64,000 nucleotides of DNA from Chrysoperla carnea. Taxonomy: Eukaryota; Arthropoda; Insecta; Neuroptera; Chrysopidae. The notes below the pieces were generated by a model. The model saw only the letters and a list, made by a program, of their open reading frames with translations. It did not search any database and was not told the DNA's origin. The stretch spans positions 9,624,935 to 9,688,934 of the forward strand of contig NC_058338.1 of assembly GCF_905475395.1 (NCBI RefSeq), read 5' to 3'. Below, piece after piece: positions 1-45,247 of the stretch. The number at the start of each line of letters is the position of its first letter. The stretch's first letter is position 1. The translations under genes and the position numbers were made by a program.

Positions 1-33539
<33,539 letters not shown>

Positions 33540-34280
33540 ATTTTATCTCTAAGACCTTGTTAACAAATTATTCTTATGGATAGAAATTTTAAATTTGTTT
33601 AATGGTCTAGGCGCTAGCCCATGGTAGTACAAAAACATTGGTCATATGCTCTTAATATTTAAGTTTTTGATTTTCAAAAATTAATGTTACAAAGGAAAAA
33701 ACCCTTTATTTTATCACCTCTGTTGGTCGCCATTTTTAAGCATGGCGGCTAAACGGTTGGAATCTAGACCATGTAATTTTTTTGCTACTATAATTATTAA
33801 ACAAAGTCTCGCAAAAAAAATTAGCAGATATTAAATTGTATACTTCATTAGTCAAGTAGGAGTACAGTTCGTGAACCTCACCAGCCAACGTCATGTTGGG
33901 AAAATACAACCAATTAAGAAAAGTAAAATGTGAACTGACAGATGTAAATAAACAAATTCAACCAATATGGCAGAGGCTGGTGAGAGGAACGCCAGAAACA
34001 TCAACCAAGAGTGAGAGAGTGAATCCTGCGCAAGAACGTATCTTGTATAATTGTACCATAATATACTTCACATTGGCAAGCGCGTACAAGTGATCATTGT
34101 AGAATACCAGCTCATAGGCATCTGTCTTTTTCACTTGATTACTTCATATTTTTAAACAATAATAGTAAAAAACGATGACATAAACATCTTTCAACTATTT
34201 TACCCCTACAGTTAAAATTGTTCGATGGTTTAGTTTTGAATGATGAATTGTTTATAAAGTTACATGACCGTATAATTTTA
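33540..34280. other. 3' flank of Gyc76C
   Basis: Probable 3' UTR and intergenic sequence. A 66-codon open frame at 33893-34093 shows no family motif and may be a fragment of an old element. No other gene was recognised. Confidence 0.4.
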
Positions 34281-34383
34281 TCAGTGTTGCCAGGTTGGGG
34301 GGGGGGGTTCCCATAAATTCAGTGGATTTCAGATAACTTTGTGGAAAATCTAGGACACATTTCTTTTTTTCTGGCAACACCGA
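34281..34383. repeat. Short terminal-inverted-repeat element, 103 bp
   Basis: The ends TCAGTGTTGCCAG and CTGGCAACACCGA are inverted repeats, and the interior has a run of 12 or 13 G. CAGTGTTGCCA termini resemble those of small non-autonomous DNA transposons in animals. Confidence 0.6.
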
Positions 34384-34836
34384 TTCATTGAAGTAAGGTG
34401 ACTATGAGAGCACTATAAGAACATAATACAAATTTTATACAGTTTAATATTTTCAGTTATGGTGATAAATATGGAATCGGAAACTTAATTTCAATAGCTT
34501 TAATGCATTACAGGAATATTATTAATATAATAATTTATATAAATTTTTAAAAAACGTTTTAGTTTCTAGACATAAGCTTTAATTATTTGTTAAATTTAAG
34601 TTATATTTAGCAAGAGTAAAATGAAGGCTGTAATTTCATATTTGGAGATGCCCATACTAACCTTTAGGGTGAAACCCTTTTTAACATCCTTACCCTCTTA
34701 ACCGAATGTGTCTCAAATCTATGAATGACGTATCTTATAAAAATAGCCCACTCTCTTAATGGAGTAGTCATTCCTTAGGTCACTGTTGTGTTTTGTAAGA
34801 TTTAAGCCTTCTTATATGATTGCCATATGGACTGCT

Positions 34837-35139
34837 TGACGCCCTTGTGGAAATAAATTTGCTCTGGAACTCAGAATACTTAGTTTGAAATTCAGATAAA
34901 GAATATGTGAAGCAAAACTATCTCTGAAAAAGTCATAGTTTTTATTAACTCAGAATATTTCTTCTGAAAGAGTCTCAATCTATTACCATTTTCTGTCATT
35001 ATAAATGATTGTCTGTTAATTTACTTAATGTTTTCAGAATTTTTCTGACTTTTTCAGAGATGGTTTTACTTAATTATTTTCTGAATTTCAAACTAAGTAT
35101 TCTGAGTTCCAGAAAAGTTTTATTTCCACAAGGGCGTCA
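34837..35139. repeat. MITE with long terminal inverted repeats
   Basis: TGACGCCCTTGTGGAAATAA at the left end matches TTATTTCCACAAGGGCGTCA at the right. Pairing continues through CTCAGAATACTTAGTTTGAA/TTCAAACTAAGTATTCTGAG and further in through CTCTGAAAAAGTCA/TGACTTTTTCAGAG. Total length 303 bp. No target duplication is obvious. Confidence 0.88.
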
Positions 35140-38100
35140 TTAATGAATTTCCCAATAATACCCCTATCCATACTTATCCCATCCTTAAGCCGCAGAAACA
35201 TGAAAAAACATCACACAACACGTTACACACACCCGTACGCATTAGAGGAGAAAGACAATCTCTACCCCATTGAGAATCATCGCAAGATTATATTAAATTT
35301 CGTATATCTCTTTCCCAATAAAATGATAATTTTGATGAACACTCTCTCAACTTTTTGAGCCATACTCACTCTTTAATTTTGCACGATGATTGCCGTGACA
35401 TCTGTGTCGATGAAGTTTAACTTTGACTACAGCGCCTTGATGGACTGGACGACAACAATTCACTCGAAGAATTCGATATTTGCATTGGAGATCCGCTTAA
35501 AATTTTCTACGAAACGCTTCGCATTTTGGTAGTTTTACCTGTGACAATAGTGACGAATGAACGCTCTTTTTAAATTTCGCGTTGTCTCAAAACATAACTT
35601 AGTTCGACAATGTCTGAAGAACGGGTAAACGGTTTAGTCTCGTTCAATATAAATCGCGGTAGAGGTCAATGCGCAAAGAGTTTTGGAAAAATTTAAAAAA
35701 CTTTTGAAAAATATTGACTGAATATTAAATGTTGACGTCATATGTTCTCTTACTCGAAAAAAGACTTTCTTGTTTTTATTGACTTTATGACCTAACATGA
35801 TGAACAAAAGTTTGAATCTCTCCTCTCCTTGGATGATTCATGCGCACGGGCTTCGACACCACACAACGAAATAAAATTTCAAAATGATATTACGCCCTTT
35901 TAGGATCTCCCTCTATCCCATTAAATTATTACTATTTTGTATTTCCATTAAGTAAATACATGTCTCTTCCAAAAAGGAGTACTCAAACCCCAAAAAAAAA
36001 CATTTTTTATCCATTTTCCAGTAAAAAAAACGCTTATTTTTAAATAAAAATTTAAAACCTTTTAAATAATTATTCTATATTGACTGTACATTTCTTGTAA
36101 ATTTAAAACTGTAGATACTCGAAATTTTTCTATCTTAAAACATTTTGGATGTTCTATTGATATAAAATTTATAAAATAAAACGAGAAAAATTTCTAAAAA
36201 AATAATTTATGTTTTAAATGTTCATAAAAAATAGTGGTTGGAGTTTGGAAAACGTTCAACATCCGATTTCGAAAATATCTATTACTACAACAAGCATTTT
36301 AGTAAAAATGCCATTCGTTTACATATTTTTTAGCTCAAGATTTCTTCAAAAAGTTTAAGAGATTAAGAAATAATTTCCAAAAAGTCTCTGATATAAGGCA
36401 AATCGGAGGTGTCATGTTTTCGGAAATTCAGTCAAAATAGTTTATAAAAACTAAAACAGAAAAAGTAGGACAATCGTAAAAGTTCTTAATAAGTAAAAAA
36501 AAAATTATATTCAATGTTGGAGACCTCATGTAAAATAATATCAAAAAAATTTATTTAAAAAAAAATTGACGCACAAATATACGACACATCGGCGAATTTA
36601 TAGACTCCGTTCATGATTTGTTTACGCATGAAGGTCTCGTTAGATATTTATTAGTAGATTAGAAACTTTCCTCTTCTATTTTTCTCGAACTCCGAAGTCA
36701 AATATTAACGAAATTTTATGAAACTGTCCGTAAGTTAAAACGTCCGGGATTTATGTGTAATGGGTCCAATATGTAATTGTTATTGATTTATGAAAATCCT
36801 CTTTAAGGATTTCCTATTTTAAGCATTCCTAATTAATTATCAGAAATGATTATGCTTTTTTATTGGAATATATTAAATTTAAAGATTGTAAGGCTTAGAA
36901 ATATTGATGGTAGAAAAATTTGGTATAAGTGTTCATTAATTTAGTCGAAAGTTTTTAAGGATTAGAAATATTGATAATAGGAACAACAATTTCCGTTTGT
37001 CTCTTAGTCTTTCTATCTGGCTCGTCTGTCTATCCGTCAATACGATAGCTCAAAAACAAATTGTGAGAAAATAAAATTCTAGGGCGAAAAGTCTTCTTCC
37101 ATTTTTGATCCGATACACGGATAATTAGCTATTAGCAGTGGAGAGGGGTACTAAGAAGCTGTGAGAGGGATACACGAAAGCTTTAACGTTATGCTGTCGT
37201 GTACATATGCACACTTGTGCAAGTGTGTGAATGTGTAGGGAGGAGCGAGTTTAAGTTCATTCGATAAAAAAATGAAAGAGATCTTTTCGTCCTAGAATTT
37301 AATTTCTACTGATGCAACAAGAGCGTCCATTATTCTTGGGACATCTTGTACTTTAATGTGATTCTTATAGCGAAGAAAATAGGCCTACAAGGGCGGTTTT
37401 TGGACTTATTCGAGTCCTCGTGCAATCACCCCCTCTTATTAGTCAGCATTCTTTACACACTCATTCAGAAATTGATAAATTCCAAAGATCTACAAACCAT
37501 TGCTATAAATCAATGTCCATAGTCGAACAAAAATAAATATTGAAAATGTGTATCTCGGAAACACAAGACAAGTAAAAGTGGTTTAATTTAAATTAATTAT
37601 TTATCACTCTTTATAATTACGAAATGTTATTCTGGAATATCCTATAAAATGGAAAAACATATGAATTAGTTTTCTTAAAAACTAAATATTTTAATAAAAA
37701 TCGTTTTGACTTCAATCAGCGAATTTAAGCGAAGCTGATGAACGGAGTTTGTAGTGATTTGAAGCTTTAAACTAATTAAAAAAAATAATAAAAATCGTGA
37801 ATATTTACATAAGGTATCTGACGACATAAAATACCTACCCTTGGTCCGACTGTTCCCTTATGGAAATCCTTATTACTTGATTCTTATAGATTATTGGTGA
37901 AGTAACTTACAACCAGTTAAAAGTAATTTTATCAATAATTGTTTTTAACAAGCATTAGGTAATTAATATTTAGTAAATAAAATAAGATATTATAAGTAAA
38001 ATGTCTGTTTAAGTACGTAATCAAACATTAAAAATATTAAAAGTAGTTAATAAATATATTTTTTGTTGATCAATTAAGAATGAATTTAAAATAAATTGAT

Positions 38101-38144
38101 TAATGTAAATAAATTGACGACAAAATGAATACAAGAATTAAATA
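35140..38144. other. Intergenic DNA between convergent Gyc76C and Fip1
   Basis: No gene was recognised. There is a degraded minus-oriented fragment of the 550-bp dispersed family at about 36890-37062 (TTCCGTTTGTCTCTTAG, AATATTGATAATAGGA). A 71-codon frame at 35143-35358 has no motif. The remainder is AT-rich. Confidence 0.4.
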
Positions 38145-38549
38145 TACAGGGTCTTTCTGAACAAGTAGTCAATAATCAAAGGGTGGATAGCATGCGTCGA
38201 AACAAGTCCTTTTCAGAACTACAAGCTACGGAAACTTTGCATACCAAACCTATTTATTTATCATTACCATTTATAAGACTTTCTATATTCATATACTTTC
38301 TTCGCTCATTCGCTAATTTGACGCTTAAGTATCATCACAAGGTTATTATATCTTTGCATAAATAGCAAAACTTTAAATACGAAAAATGTTTCTCATGCAA
38401 ATGCCAATAACTTTGTTCGATGCACAGTATGTAAAGTTTCGGACGACTTAGAGATGCGTTTCCAGAAACATATTTCTTATACCAAAATGCTTTTTAACGT
38501 ATCCTATCAGCCCTTCATTATTGACCATTTATTCAGGAACACCCTATAT
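38145..38549. repeat. DNA-transposon-like element with TIRs
   Basis: The left end ATACAGGGTCTTTCTGAACA, GTCAATAATCAAAGGG is matched by the right-end complement CCCTTCATTATTGACC, TTCAGGAACACCCTAT. The length is about 405 bp, with a 60-codon frame (38183-38365) lacking motifs. The CAGGGTGTTCCTGAA-like ends suggest a non-autonomous cut-and-paste element. Confidence 0.8.
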
Positions 38550-39421
38550 TTAGCTTTGTTTCTATTTATTTATATACTTATTTTAATATTGAAAGAATAT
38601 TTTTGTTAGAAGATACAGTAATTATTTTAAAAAATATTTTCAAATGACAAGAGTTTACATCAAGCAATAAAAAAATTAACATTCTATTTTAAAAATTATG
38701 TCTTCTTATTTTATAATACCTACCTTATCACAAAAATTACTTTCCAGAAAAGCGTTTTTATCAAAAACGTTTCAAGTAAAAGCATCAATGGCCTAAATAA
38801 AATCGATTGATAGCAAGTTGGACTCGCTTGGATAAGGTTCCGTCATGGATATGTTGTCAACCCCCCTAAAATTTTCAGAATTGATTTTGATTTAGTCCAA
38901 CTACATGGTAAAATCAAGCCTTTTATCCAACGTTACCCTGGGCCTCGTACATCCTTAAAACGCTCTTCTTAAGTTTATTAAGGGTTAGAAGTTTCATTTA
39001 AAAAATATCTATTTCGAAGAGATACAAAATAAATAATTAAACAATTTTTTGGCACCAGGCTAAGCTAGATCAATTCAAAGCATTTTTTTAAATAAACCGT
39101 TTCTCACCAAATATGGCCCCCATTTTCTATAAGAGCCCCTAATGCCAGTTTATAAAAAAATAATGCATTTAATTCTATGGAAAATCTCCGATTTTTTATA
39201 TGTCTTGATTTGCTGTATATTGGCTTTGGCCTGAAGAATGTAGACAGGCTAGATAGACTATATCGATCCAACACAAATTTCGAAAAGTACTTCCACTAAA
39301 TTAAACAAATTGAATTAAATATTTTACTACAGTTTATGTATTTCGTTAATAATATTTACAAACATTTAAAAAAAGAAACCTTAAGCATAAAAAAAAAGAA
39401 AAAAATCACTTAAATCTCCCT
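38550..39421. other. Intergenic DNA, 3' flank of Fip1
   Basis: AT-rich sequence including the presumed Fip1 3' UTR just below 39422 (minus strand). Nothing else was recognised. Confidence 0.4.
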
Positions 39422-39548
39422 TTAATCACTATCACTTTTGTCATGACGTTTAGACTTCTTCTTCTTGTGTTGAGATCGATGTGAAGGCGAACGTGATCTA
39501 CTTTTATGTCGCCTTGATCGACTTCGTGATCGTTCACGTCTATGTGAT
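39422..39548 (-). CDS. Fip1: Fip1 exon 5 with stop
   Basis: 127 bases encoding [20 protein letters not shown], then [14 protein letters not shown] and TAA at 39422-39424. The preceding intron is 61 bases. Confidence 0.92.
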
Positions 39549-41340
39549 CTATAAAATAAAAAATTTATTAAATTTTTTATTAAAGTTTTTTGGAACACAA
39601 AATACAAACCTTTCTCTATGTCTATCATTTTTTTCAAAACGTGATCGACTCTCTCGATCACGATCACGTTCTCGTATTGGGGATCTTTCTTTACTTTCTC
39701 GTTCTCTTTTAAAACTATCCTGCAAACAAATTTCAAACAAAAGGTGAATTAAAACTGTATTTAAGTAGAACAACTTTTACGCGAGTAATTTTTTCCAGGA
39801 GAATTACTAGGGAGATTAAAACGGGTCTCTCCATCCGGCCAATGAAAGATATTTCTATATACCTTCAATAACATTTCTCTTGTTTAAAACTCAATACTTA
39901 CTTGTGAGTGTGATTCAACTAGCGGTGATTCTGAATTGCCCTGTTCATGCTGTGAAGGACCAGACATTCTAGGTGGTGGTACCATGGTTGGTGTTGGACC
40001 CATATTCATGTTCATGGGTCCTGGTGGAATCATTCCTTGATTATTGATCGTATTCACTGGTGTTAACATAGATGGGCCTGGTGTCAACTGTTTAATATCA
40101 TTTGGTGTCCATGTTGGATCATTACCTAAAAAAAAAATAAACACTTAGTTTCGTCGTTTCCAAAATTTTGTTAAACCTCTTTTTTTTGGTTTGAAGTCGG
40201 TTAAAAACAACGCAAGTTTGTGTGTTGTCTTTTAAAAATTAACTTACCCCATTGTTGTTCTTGTGTGGGCTCATAGCTTTGATAATACGGATCAGCTTCC
40301 CCTGAATAAAAGTCACCGGGATAGTTATTGAATGATGGATCGAAATTATTACCACCGGGAGGAGGTACCGAAACATCTGGAAACTGTGCGGGTTTTCGAT
40401 TATATTCTCTTCGATCAGCAGTCATAACTTGTATGACATTTACTTTAGGCGATACAGTTTTAACTGTTTCAATAACACGTCGACTTGCAAGCCCAGAATT
40501 ACCACCAATGACATCGATTGATCCCATCATTCTACGACCTGGTGGTGGTCCAGCTTTCCGTGGACCGGTATAATTACCGGAATATTTACTATTATCATTT
40601 GTAATACTTGTTGCAGATCTTATTAAGCCACCTGGATTCATTGGTAACAAACCAGCTCCAGATTCATGTACTCGCATTCTTTTTTGTCGCTCACAATACG
40701 CTCTCCATGTATCTTCGTTAAATCCATAATTAAAGTAATCGGTTATATCCGCACCAGGTTTTCGCCATGGTTTATCCTCTAATGAATCTAAATTAAATTC
40801 TTGAGCGGGTACACCGTTGATAGCTCCAACACTTTCAAATTCATCGATTGAAAACTTTCCAGGTTGTGATTTTGATTTATCACCCCCTGAGGTCGCTTGA
40901 ATTAAATTACCCCGTTTGATATTTAAACTAGGATATGCAGGACTAGTTTTGATATCCCCAATAACAACATTAATATCGTCATCACTATCATCGTCCTCTG
41001 AATCTAATTTATCTTCAGCGTCATTTTCTTGTTCACCGTTTGTATCAGCTGGAGGAGGATTATCCTCAGTACCCTCATTTACTTCTGGTAGAATATTTTC
41101 TTCATGTTCCGGTGGTTCCTTTAAAATTAAAATATATTTATACATAAGACCCACAGCGGCGTCTGTTTAAATTAGAGGTTAGAAAAATGTACTTACAGTA
41201 TTTTCTGGTGGTGGTTCTTCTTCTTCTTCTTGACCTTGCGGTTCTTGGGTGTCTTCAATACCAGGTGTATTTTCTTCGGTTGGTTCTGCATTTGAATCTC
41301 CATACAACCAATTGTCTTCGTTACCGGAATCTTCAGCCAT
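39422..41340 (-). CDS. Fip1: Pre-mRNA 3'-end-processing factor Fip1, complete
   Basis: Fip1 is a CPSF subunit that binds U-rich RNA and tethers poly(A) polymerase in the nucleus. Five exons (41340-41197, 41118-40248, 40125-39902, 39719-39610, 39548-39422) splice in phase to 491 residues. The start ATG (41340) opens [15 protein letters not shown], the WLYGD motif typical of Fip1. An acidic region follows (residues about 20-85; [13 protein letters not shown]), then the conserved Fip1 motif around residues 160-190 ([34 protein letters not shown]), a Pro/Gly/Met-rich middle, and a C-terminal RE/RD/RS domain ending RHDKSDSD. Introns are 78-182 bases, in contrast to the kilobase introns of Gyc76C. 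It diverges from RpS8. Identity is secure from the motif, domain order and length. Confidence 0.95.
39610..39719 (-). CDS. Fip1: Fip1 exon 4 (RE/RD repeats)
   Basis: 110 bases encoding [36 protein letters not shown]. This is the charged Arg/Glu/Asp region seen in metazoan Fip1. Acceptor TTTGCAG; donor AAAG|GTTTGT. Confidence 0.9.
39902..40125 (-). CDS. Fip1: Fip1 exon 3 (Pro/Met-rich)
   Basis: 224 bases encoding [20 protein letters not shown], then [17 protein letters not shown] and [10 protein letters not shown]. The low-complexity Pro/Gly/Met segment is usual for metazoan Fip1. Confidence 0.92.
40248..41118 (-). CDS. Fip1: Fip1 exon 2 (acidic region and Fip1 motif)
   Basis: 871 bases from [13 protein letters not shown] to TQEQQWG. 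It holds the whole conserved Fip1 motif ([18 protein letters not shown]). The acceptor is TTTTAAAG and the donor GGG|GTAAGT. Antisense frames at 40328-40573 and 40916-41170 are shadows. Confidence 0.95.
41197..41340 (-). CDS. Fip1: Fip1 exon 1
   Basis: 48 codons from ATG at 41340, ending PPPENT before donor GTAAGT (phase 0). It contains WLYGD and a Glu run. The next in-frame upstream context is non-coding, which supports this start. Confidence 0.93.
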
Positions 41341-42631
41341 TTCTCTCCGTGGATTCAAATGTCGATAATGTACTTGTACTTAGTAAAGCGTCATTTTTGA
41401 ACGATTCAATCTGAATACAAGACTAACTTTACAAAGAGTAAAGAGCAGTTAACTTCATGTTAGTTAAACTTGAAATATGAAATTATAATCAATCAGGTTT
41501 TATTATATTTCTTAGCAATCTTTGGTTCATTTATTAAATAAGAGTATAATATCTTTATAAAAAATTTTATTAAAAATGAAATTTAAGTCCTGTAAAGTAT
41601 GATTCGAAAATGTCGTAAAAATAGAAAGGATTTAGCTTAAAGCTGGGCACAACTCCCATCTCCTCACAACTAATGTAAATTGTTGGATAAATCTAGCTGT
41701 GTAATGATAATTTCCATTCTTTTTTTTGATATGTAACAATGTGAATTTTTTTAAATCGCTGATTGCCATCGCTGTTTATACCAAAACAAAGGTGAAAGTA
41801 CTAGAGCCACTTTGGATTTGGATGATCATTTGAGGATATGGATTAAGATTGTAACGAATTTTTAAAAGGATCTAGATTCTAGAATCTGATATTTATAGAA
41901 CTTTAAATAAAATTGATTTATAAATTTTGTTTCATTTGTACATATATCGTTATTTAACGAAGCCAACGTCAGTCCCAACAATGTTAATTTAATTGTTCAA
42001 GTCCTAAAAACTTTTTACAAGTGGAGTAAGATATCGGTCTAATCAATCAATTTTGAATTTTAATCGCACGCCCTTTTCAATAGCTTATTTTACATGTTTA
42101 TTTTATGATAAGTAATAAAGAAAATAAATTTCACCTCAATTGTTATTACATCTAATTTAATGCAAATGCTAAAAAAATAAGAAGATATCAAAGAAAAGTG
42201 CAAGCACTAAACTATAAGCAAAAAAGCTAAACATCAAAATATTTATCATCTTAAAATTTTTATTTTACAAATATACAGTTGAATAAAGTTAATCCAAAAC
42301 TAAAATTAGTGGCTGATTCAATTTCTTAGTGCATAAGTTTATTTTAAACCGAAGTATTATCTGGTACATAACAAAGATAGGTTTATTATATAAAAAATTA
42401 AATATATCTATAAACAATTTAAATATTAAAAAATTCAATTCAAATTTCTTTTTATTGTGAATTTATTATTTTATTTTAAATTTACCGCCTAAAAACGTAT
42501 ACAAACAATACATTATTTTCATAAATTTGTACTTTGCGCACATATGAAGTGAGCTATATCACCCATAATGCAACACGAACTTACTACTAGTTCTATCTCG
42601 TATGTTTCCGTTCTTTTAGTTGAACTGCAAA
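41341..42631. other. Divergent intergenic region between Fip1 and RpS8
   Basis: The two start codons are 1.29 kb apart on opposite strands. No gene was seen. Each gene's promoter must lie here or at its edge. The sequence is AT-rich with no clear TATA box near either start, and the last 30 bases before RpS8 are pyrimidine-rich. Confidence 0.5.
42605..42631 (+). promoter_or_regulatory. RpS8: Probable 5'TOP/initiator region of RpS8
   Basis: The stretch TTTCCGTTCTTTTAGTTGAA directly precedes the start codon. Ribosomal-protein mRNAs typically begin at a C within such a pyrimidine run (terminal oligopyrimidine), which brings translation under TOR control. The exact start site is inferred, not seen. 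Confidence 0.5.
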
Positions 42632-42635
42632 ATGG
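42632..42635 (+). CDS. RpS8: RpS8 coding exon 1 (ATGG)
   Basis: Only the start codon and one base precede the donor GTAAGT. Joined to GT at 43047 it gives Met-Gly-Ile-Ser, the conserved N-terminus. Confidence 0.93.
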
Positions 42636-45211
42636 GTAAGTACATGTGTATAAAATTATATATTCTTAATCAGTGTTCATCTATTAAATATCTGAATAAA
42701 TTCATGGATAAAATATCTATTTGTCCTGTTTAAGTATTAAATTAAAATGTCTTGAATATATTTTTCTTTCAAAATGTGAAAATACAGTGTAATTGTAAAT
42801 TTTTATATAAACATAAAGTGCCAACAACATGTCTAAAATAATGGTCGGTATATCATATTTATTTGCTAAAGATGTCATGTATTTTAAGGTTTATCCGCAT
42901 TTGTCTCTAAATTTGATAATAAATATCCTCTTTGCGTTTATTTTGTCGTTAAATTGTAGAAAGCTGTATCATAACCTAACTTTTGAATATCAAATAGTGT
43001 GATTTTATGAACATGTATTTTCATTAGTGATGTTCTTGTGTTTTAGGTATTAGCCGCGATCATTGGCATAAACGGCGGGCCACCGGAGGTAAACGTAAAC
43101 CACTTCGTAAGAAGAGGAAATTCGAATTAGGTCGCCCAGCCGCCAACACAAAAGTAAGTTCATTTCTCAGTATTCATAACTTATAACTTATTTACTTAGT
43201 ATGGTTTTTTAATTAATACTATCAAGAAAGCGTGAAACTTGACATAAACTTACAATTATTTTATAAACGTGTTCAAATCAAACTTACCTGAATGAATCGT
43301 TTTTGTAAATATCCAGTTTACAGGGTGAACAAATTCAAGAGAAAATAAATTTGAATTTGCCAGTTTATTGTAGTTAAAGTTGGGCTTAGTTTTCTAATTT
43401 TATGCTTCACGCTAGAGATTTACGCAATTTTTAGCGACTTGAAAAGCTCATAGAACGTTAGGTAAAAAACTCAAGTGATTTTCACGTGGATTACGAATTC
43501 ATTGCTGGAGCTGGCGAAAATAAATAACTTACCTATGATTGCGTTCGTTAGATTTACGTTTTTTCTTGAATAAGCTGAATTGAAATAATAATGGGGTTTA
43601 ACCTCCTTTTTTCTTACAAATATGCCTATAACAGAATCCACCCACATTATTATTTGTTAATCTTTATTTACGAACATATTTATAATTACATTTTGATGTG
43701 GGTGGAGTCGGTTACTTCCTTCTTATCTAAGCGATTACAATGTGATCAATTCTATCGCCCTCATTATTCATAATTGTTCACACTGCCGCTGCCTGGATTC
43801 GAACCAGCAACCTAAGCCTAACTCAACAAACAGTCAGACAAACGCCTTAGACCGCTCGGCCATTTAGGCTGAATTGAAATAAAGAACCATACTAAGTTTT
43901 AAAAGAAATTTTATATGATGATTTTCCTTACCTACTCTGAAAGGTTTTGACGACAAAATTCATTCCACAGCGTTCTGATGTATTTAGAAAAGCATTAATT
44001 TTCATTGTAGAAAAATCGTATTTGAGATTAAATCAATTTTTGTTTTATTTTGTTGGTAGCTTGGACCACAACGTATTCATCATGTCCGAACACGTGGTGG
44101 TAACACAAAATATCGTGCACTTCGATTAGACACAGGCAATTTTGCATGGGGTTCAGAAGGATGTGCACGTAAAACACGTATTATTGATGTCGTATACAAT
44201 GCAAGTAACAATGAATTAGTTCGTACAAAAACATTAGTCAAGAATGCAATTGTTGTTATTGATGCTACACCATTCCGACAATGGTATGAATCATACTATA
44301 TACTTCCATTGGGCCGTAAACGTGGTGCAAAATTGACAGAAACCGAAGAAGCTATGTTTAATAAGAAATTAAGTAAAAAAATAGCGAAGAAATACGCAAC
44401 CAGACAAAGGACGGCTAAAGTTGAACAAGCTATTGAAGAACAATTCTCAACTGGACGACTTTTAGGTATGTAAATGTATTTTGTCTTGAGTTTTATCAAG
44501 AGTTTGTCTTGAGGAAATTTTTGATTGCGTCCACAAGCTTCAACTTGAATGAATATCCGCATTTATTTTTCGTTATTGTGACACTAACAAAATCATCAAA
44601 TACACCCTGTCTTTTGTATGTCGGACAAAATCATTATCCCATTTATTATTCGATGATTAAAATAACATATTAATTGGATCCATCAATTTGAAGCTTAAAG
44701 AAGCAATCAAAAAACAGGTTCCGTGGAAAACGCTACAAAGTCTCAAGGATGAAATTGAGTTCAATGTAACCCTTCAAATTAATCATTATTGAATACTTTA
44801 TATCCAGAACTTAATTACCACATGAAAATTATTAAATGATGAAAAACGTAAAGCGAATTCATATTTTTGAGCTGAGTTCGTTTTGAACAACGCTCTCATG
44901 AATAGTGATCTGCTTGTCATAGTTACTCTGATTTAATTTTGTAACAAACCAATTAATTTCTTTTAATTGTTTGTACACAAACTTTTATTTTGTCCTGTAA
45001 TCATAGTTGAATCTACAGAAAAGGGGGGATAATAAATTATTTTATTAATTATCAAAAAACTTTTAAACAAAATTTTAATTATATTTTGTTTTTGATTACA
45101 GCTTGTTTAGCATCACGACCAGGACAATGTGGCCGTGCTGATGGTTATGTTTTGGAGGGTAAAGAACTTGAATTCTACATGAGAAAGATAAAATCTAAGA
45201 AAGCTAAGTAA
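42632..45211 (+). CDS. RpS8: 40S ribosomal protein S8 (eS8), complete
   Basis: eS8 is a small-subunit ribosomal protein needed for 18S rRNA processing. Four exons (42632-42635, 43047-43153, 44060-44465, 45102-45211) splice in phase to 208 residues, the standard metazoan length. It opens [20 protein letters not shown], carries the eS8 block [18 protein letters not shown] (residues about 53-70), the Lys/Arg-rich middle [15 protein letters not shown], and ends [12 protein letters not shown]. The first coding exon is only ATGG, a common feature of RP genes. An AATAAA lies at 42-45 bases after the stop region (45242-45247). It diverges from Fip1. Intron 2 carries a tRNA-like SINE and a weak C/D-box candidate. 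Confidence 0.97.
43047..43153 (+). CDS. RpS8: RpS8 exon 2
   Basis: 107 bases encoding [20 protein letters not shown] and [15 protein letters not shown]. Acceptor gtgttttag; donor AAA|GTAAGT. Confidence 0.96.
43634..43871 (-). repeat. tRNA-derived SINE-like element in RpS8 intron 2
   Basis: On the minus strand from 43871 the sequence has an intact A box (TGGCCGAGCGGTCTAAGGCG) and B box (GGTTCGAATCC), spaced with a long variable region as in Leu/Ser tRNAs. The acceptor stem pairs at only three positions and the anticodon stem does not pair, so it is not a working tRNA. Downstream on the same strand a CCACCCACATT/GATGTGGGTGG inverted pair (43637-43650 and 43695-43707) bounds AT-rich sequence, as in a SINE body. 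Confidence 0.6.
44060..44465 (+). CDS. RpS8: RpS8 exon 3
   Basis: 406 bases from [14 protein letters not shown] to EQFSTGRLL, including [14 protein letters not shown]. Donor TTAG|GTATGT. Confidence 0.97.
45102..45211 (+). CDS. RpS8: RpS8 exon 4 with stop
   Basis: 110 bases encoding [20 protein letters not shown] and the basic C-terminus, with TAA at 45209-45211. Confidence 0.97.
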
Positions 45212-45241
45212 AGTTAAGATTTGTATATGAAATGTGGTGTA

Positions 45242-45247
45242 AATAAA
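45242..45247 (+). terminator. RpS8: RpS8 poly(A) signal AATAAA
   Basis: A canonical AATAAA lies 31 bases after the stop codon, followed by a T/GT-rich stretch (TTTTTACTCC, then AATGTGCGTTTA). This placement is normal for a short RP 3' UTR. Confidence 0.75.

Noticed and set aside
39481..39747. 88-codon plus-strand frame with RS-like residues
   Set aside because: It is the antisense of Fip1 exons 4 and 5 and their intron. The RS-like stretch mirrors the RE/RS codons of Fip1.
40328..41170. Plus-strand frames of 81 and 84 codons over Fip1
   Set aside because: They are antisense shadows of Fip1 exon 2, which has splice sites and the family motif.
43785..43871. Functional tRNA-Leu/Ser gene
   Set aside because: The acceptor stem pairs only at three positions and no anticodon stem forms. 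It is better read as a SINE head or tRNA relic.
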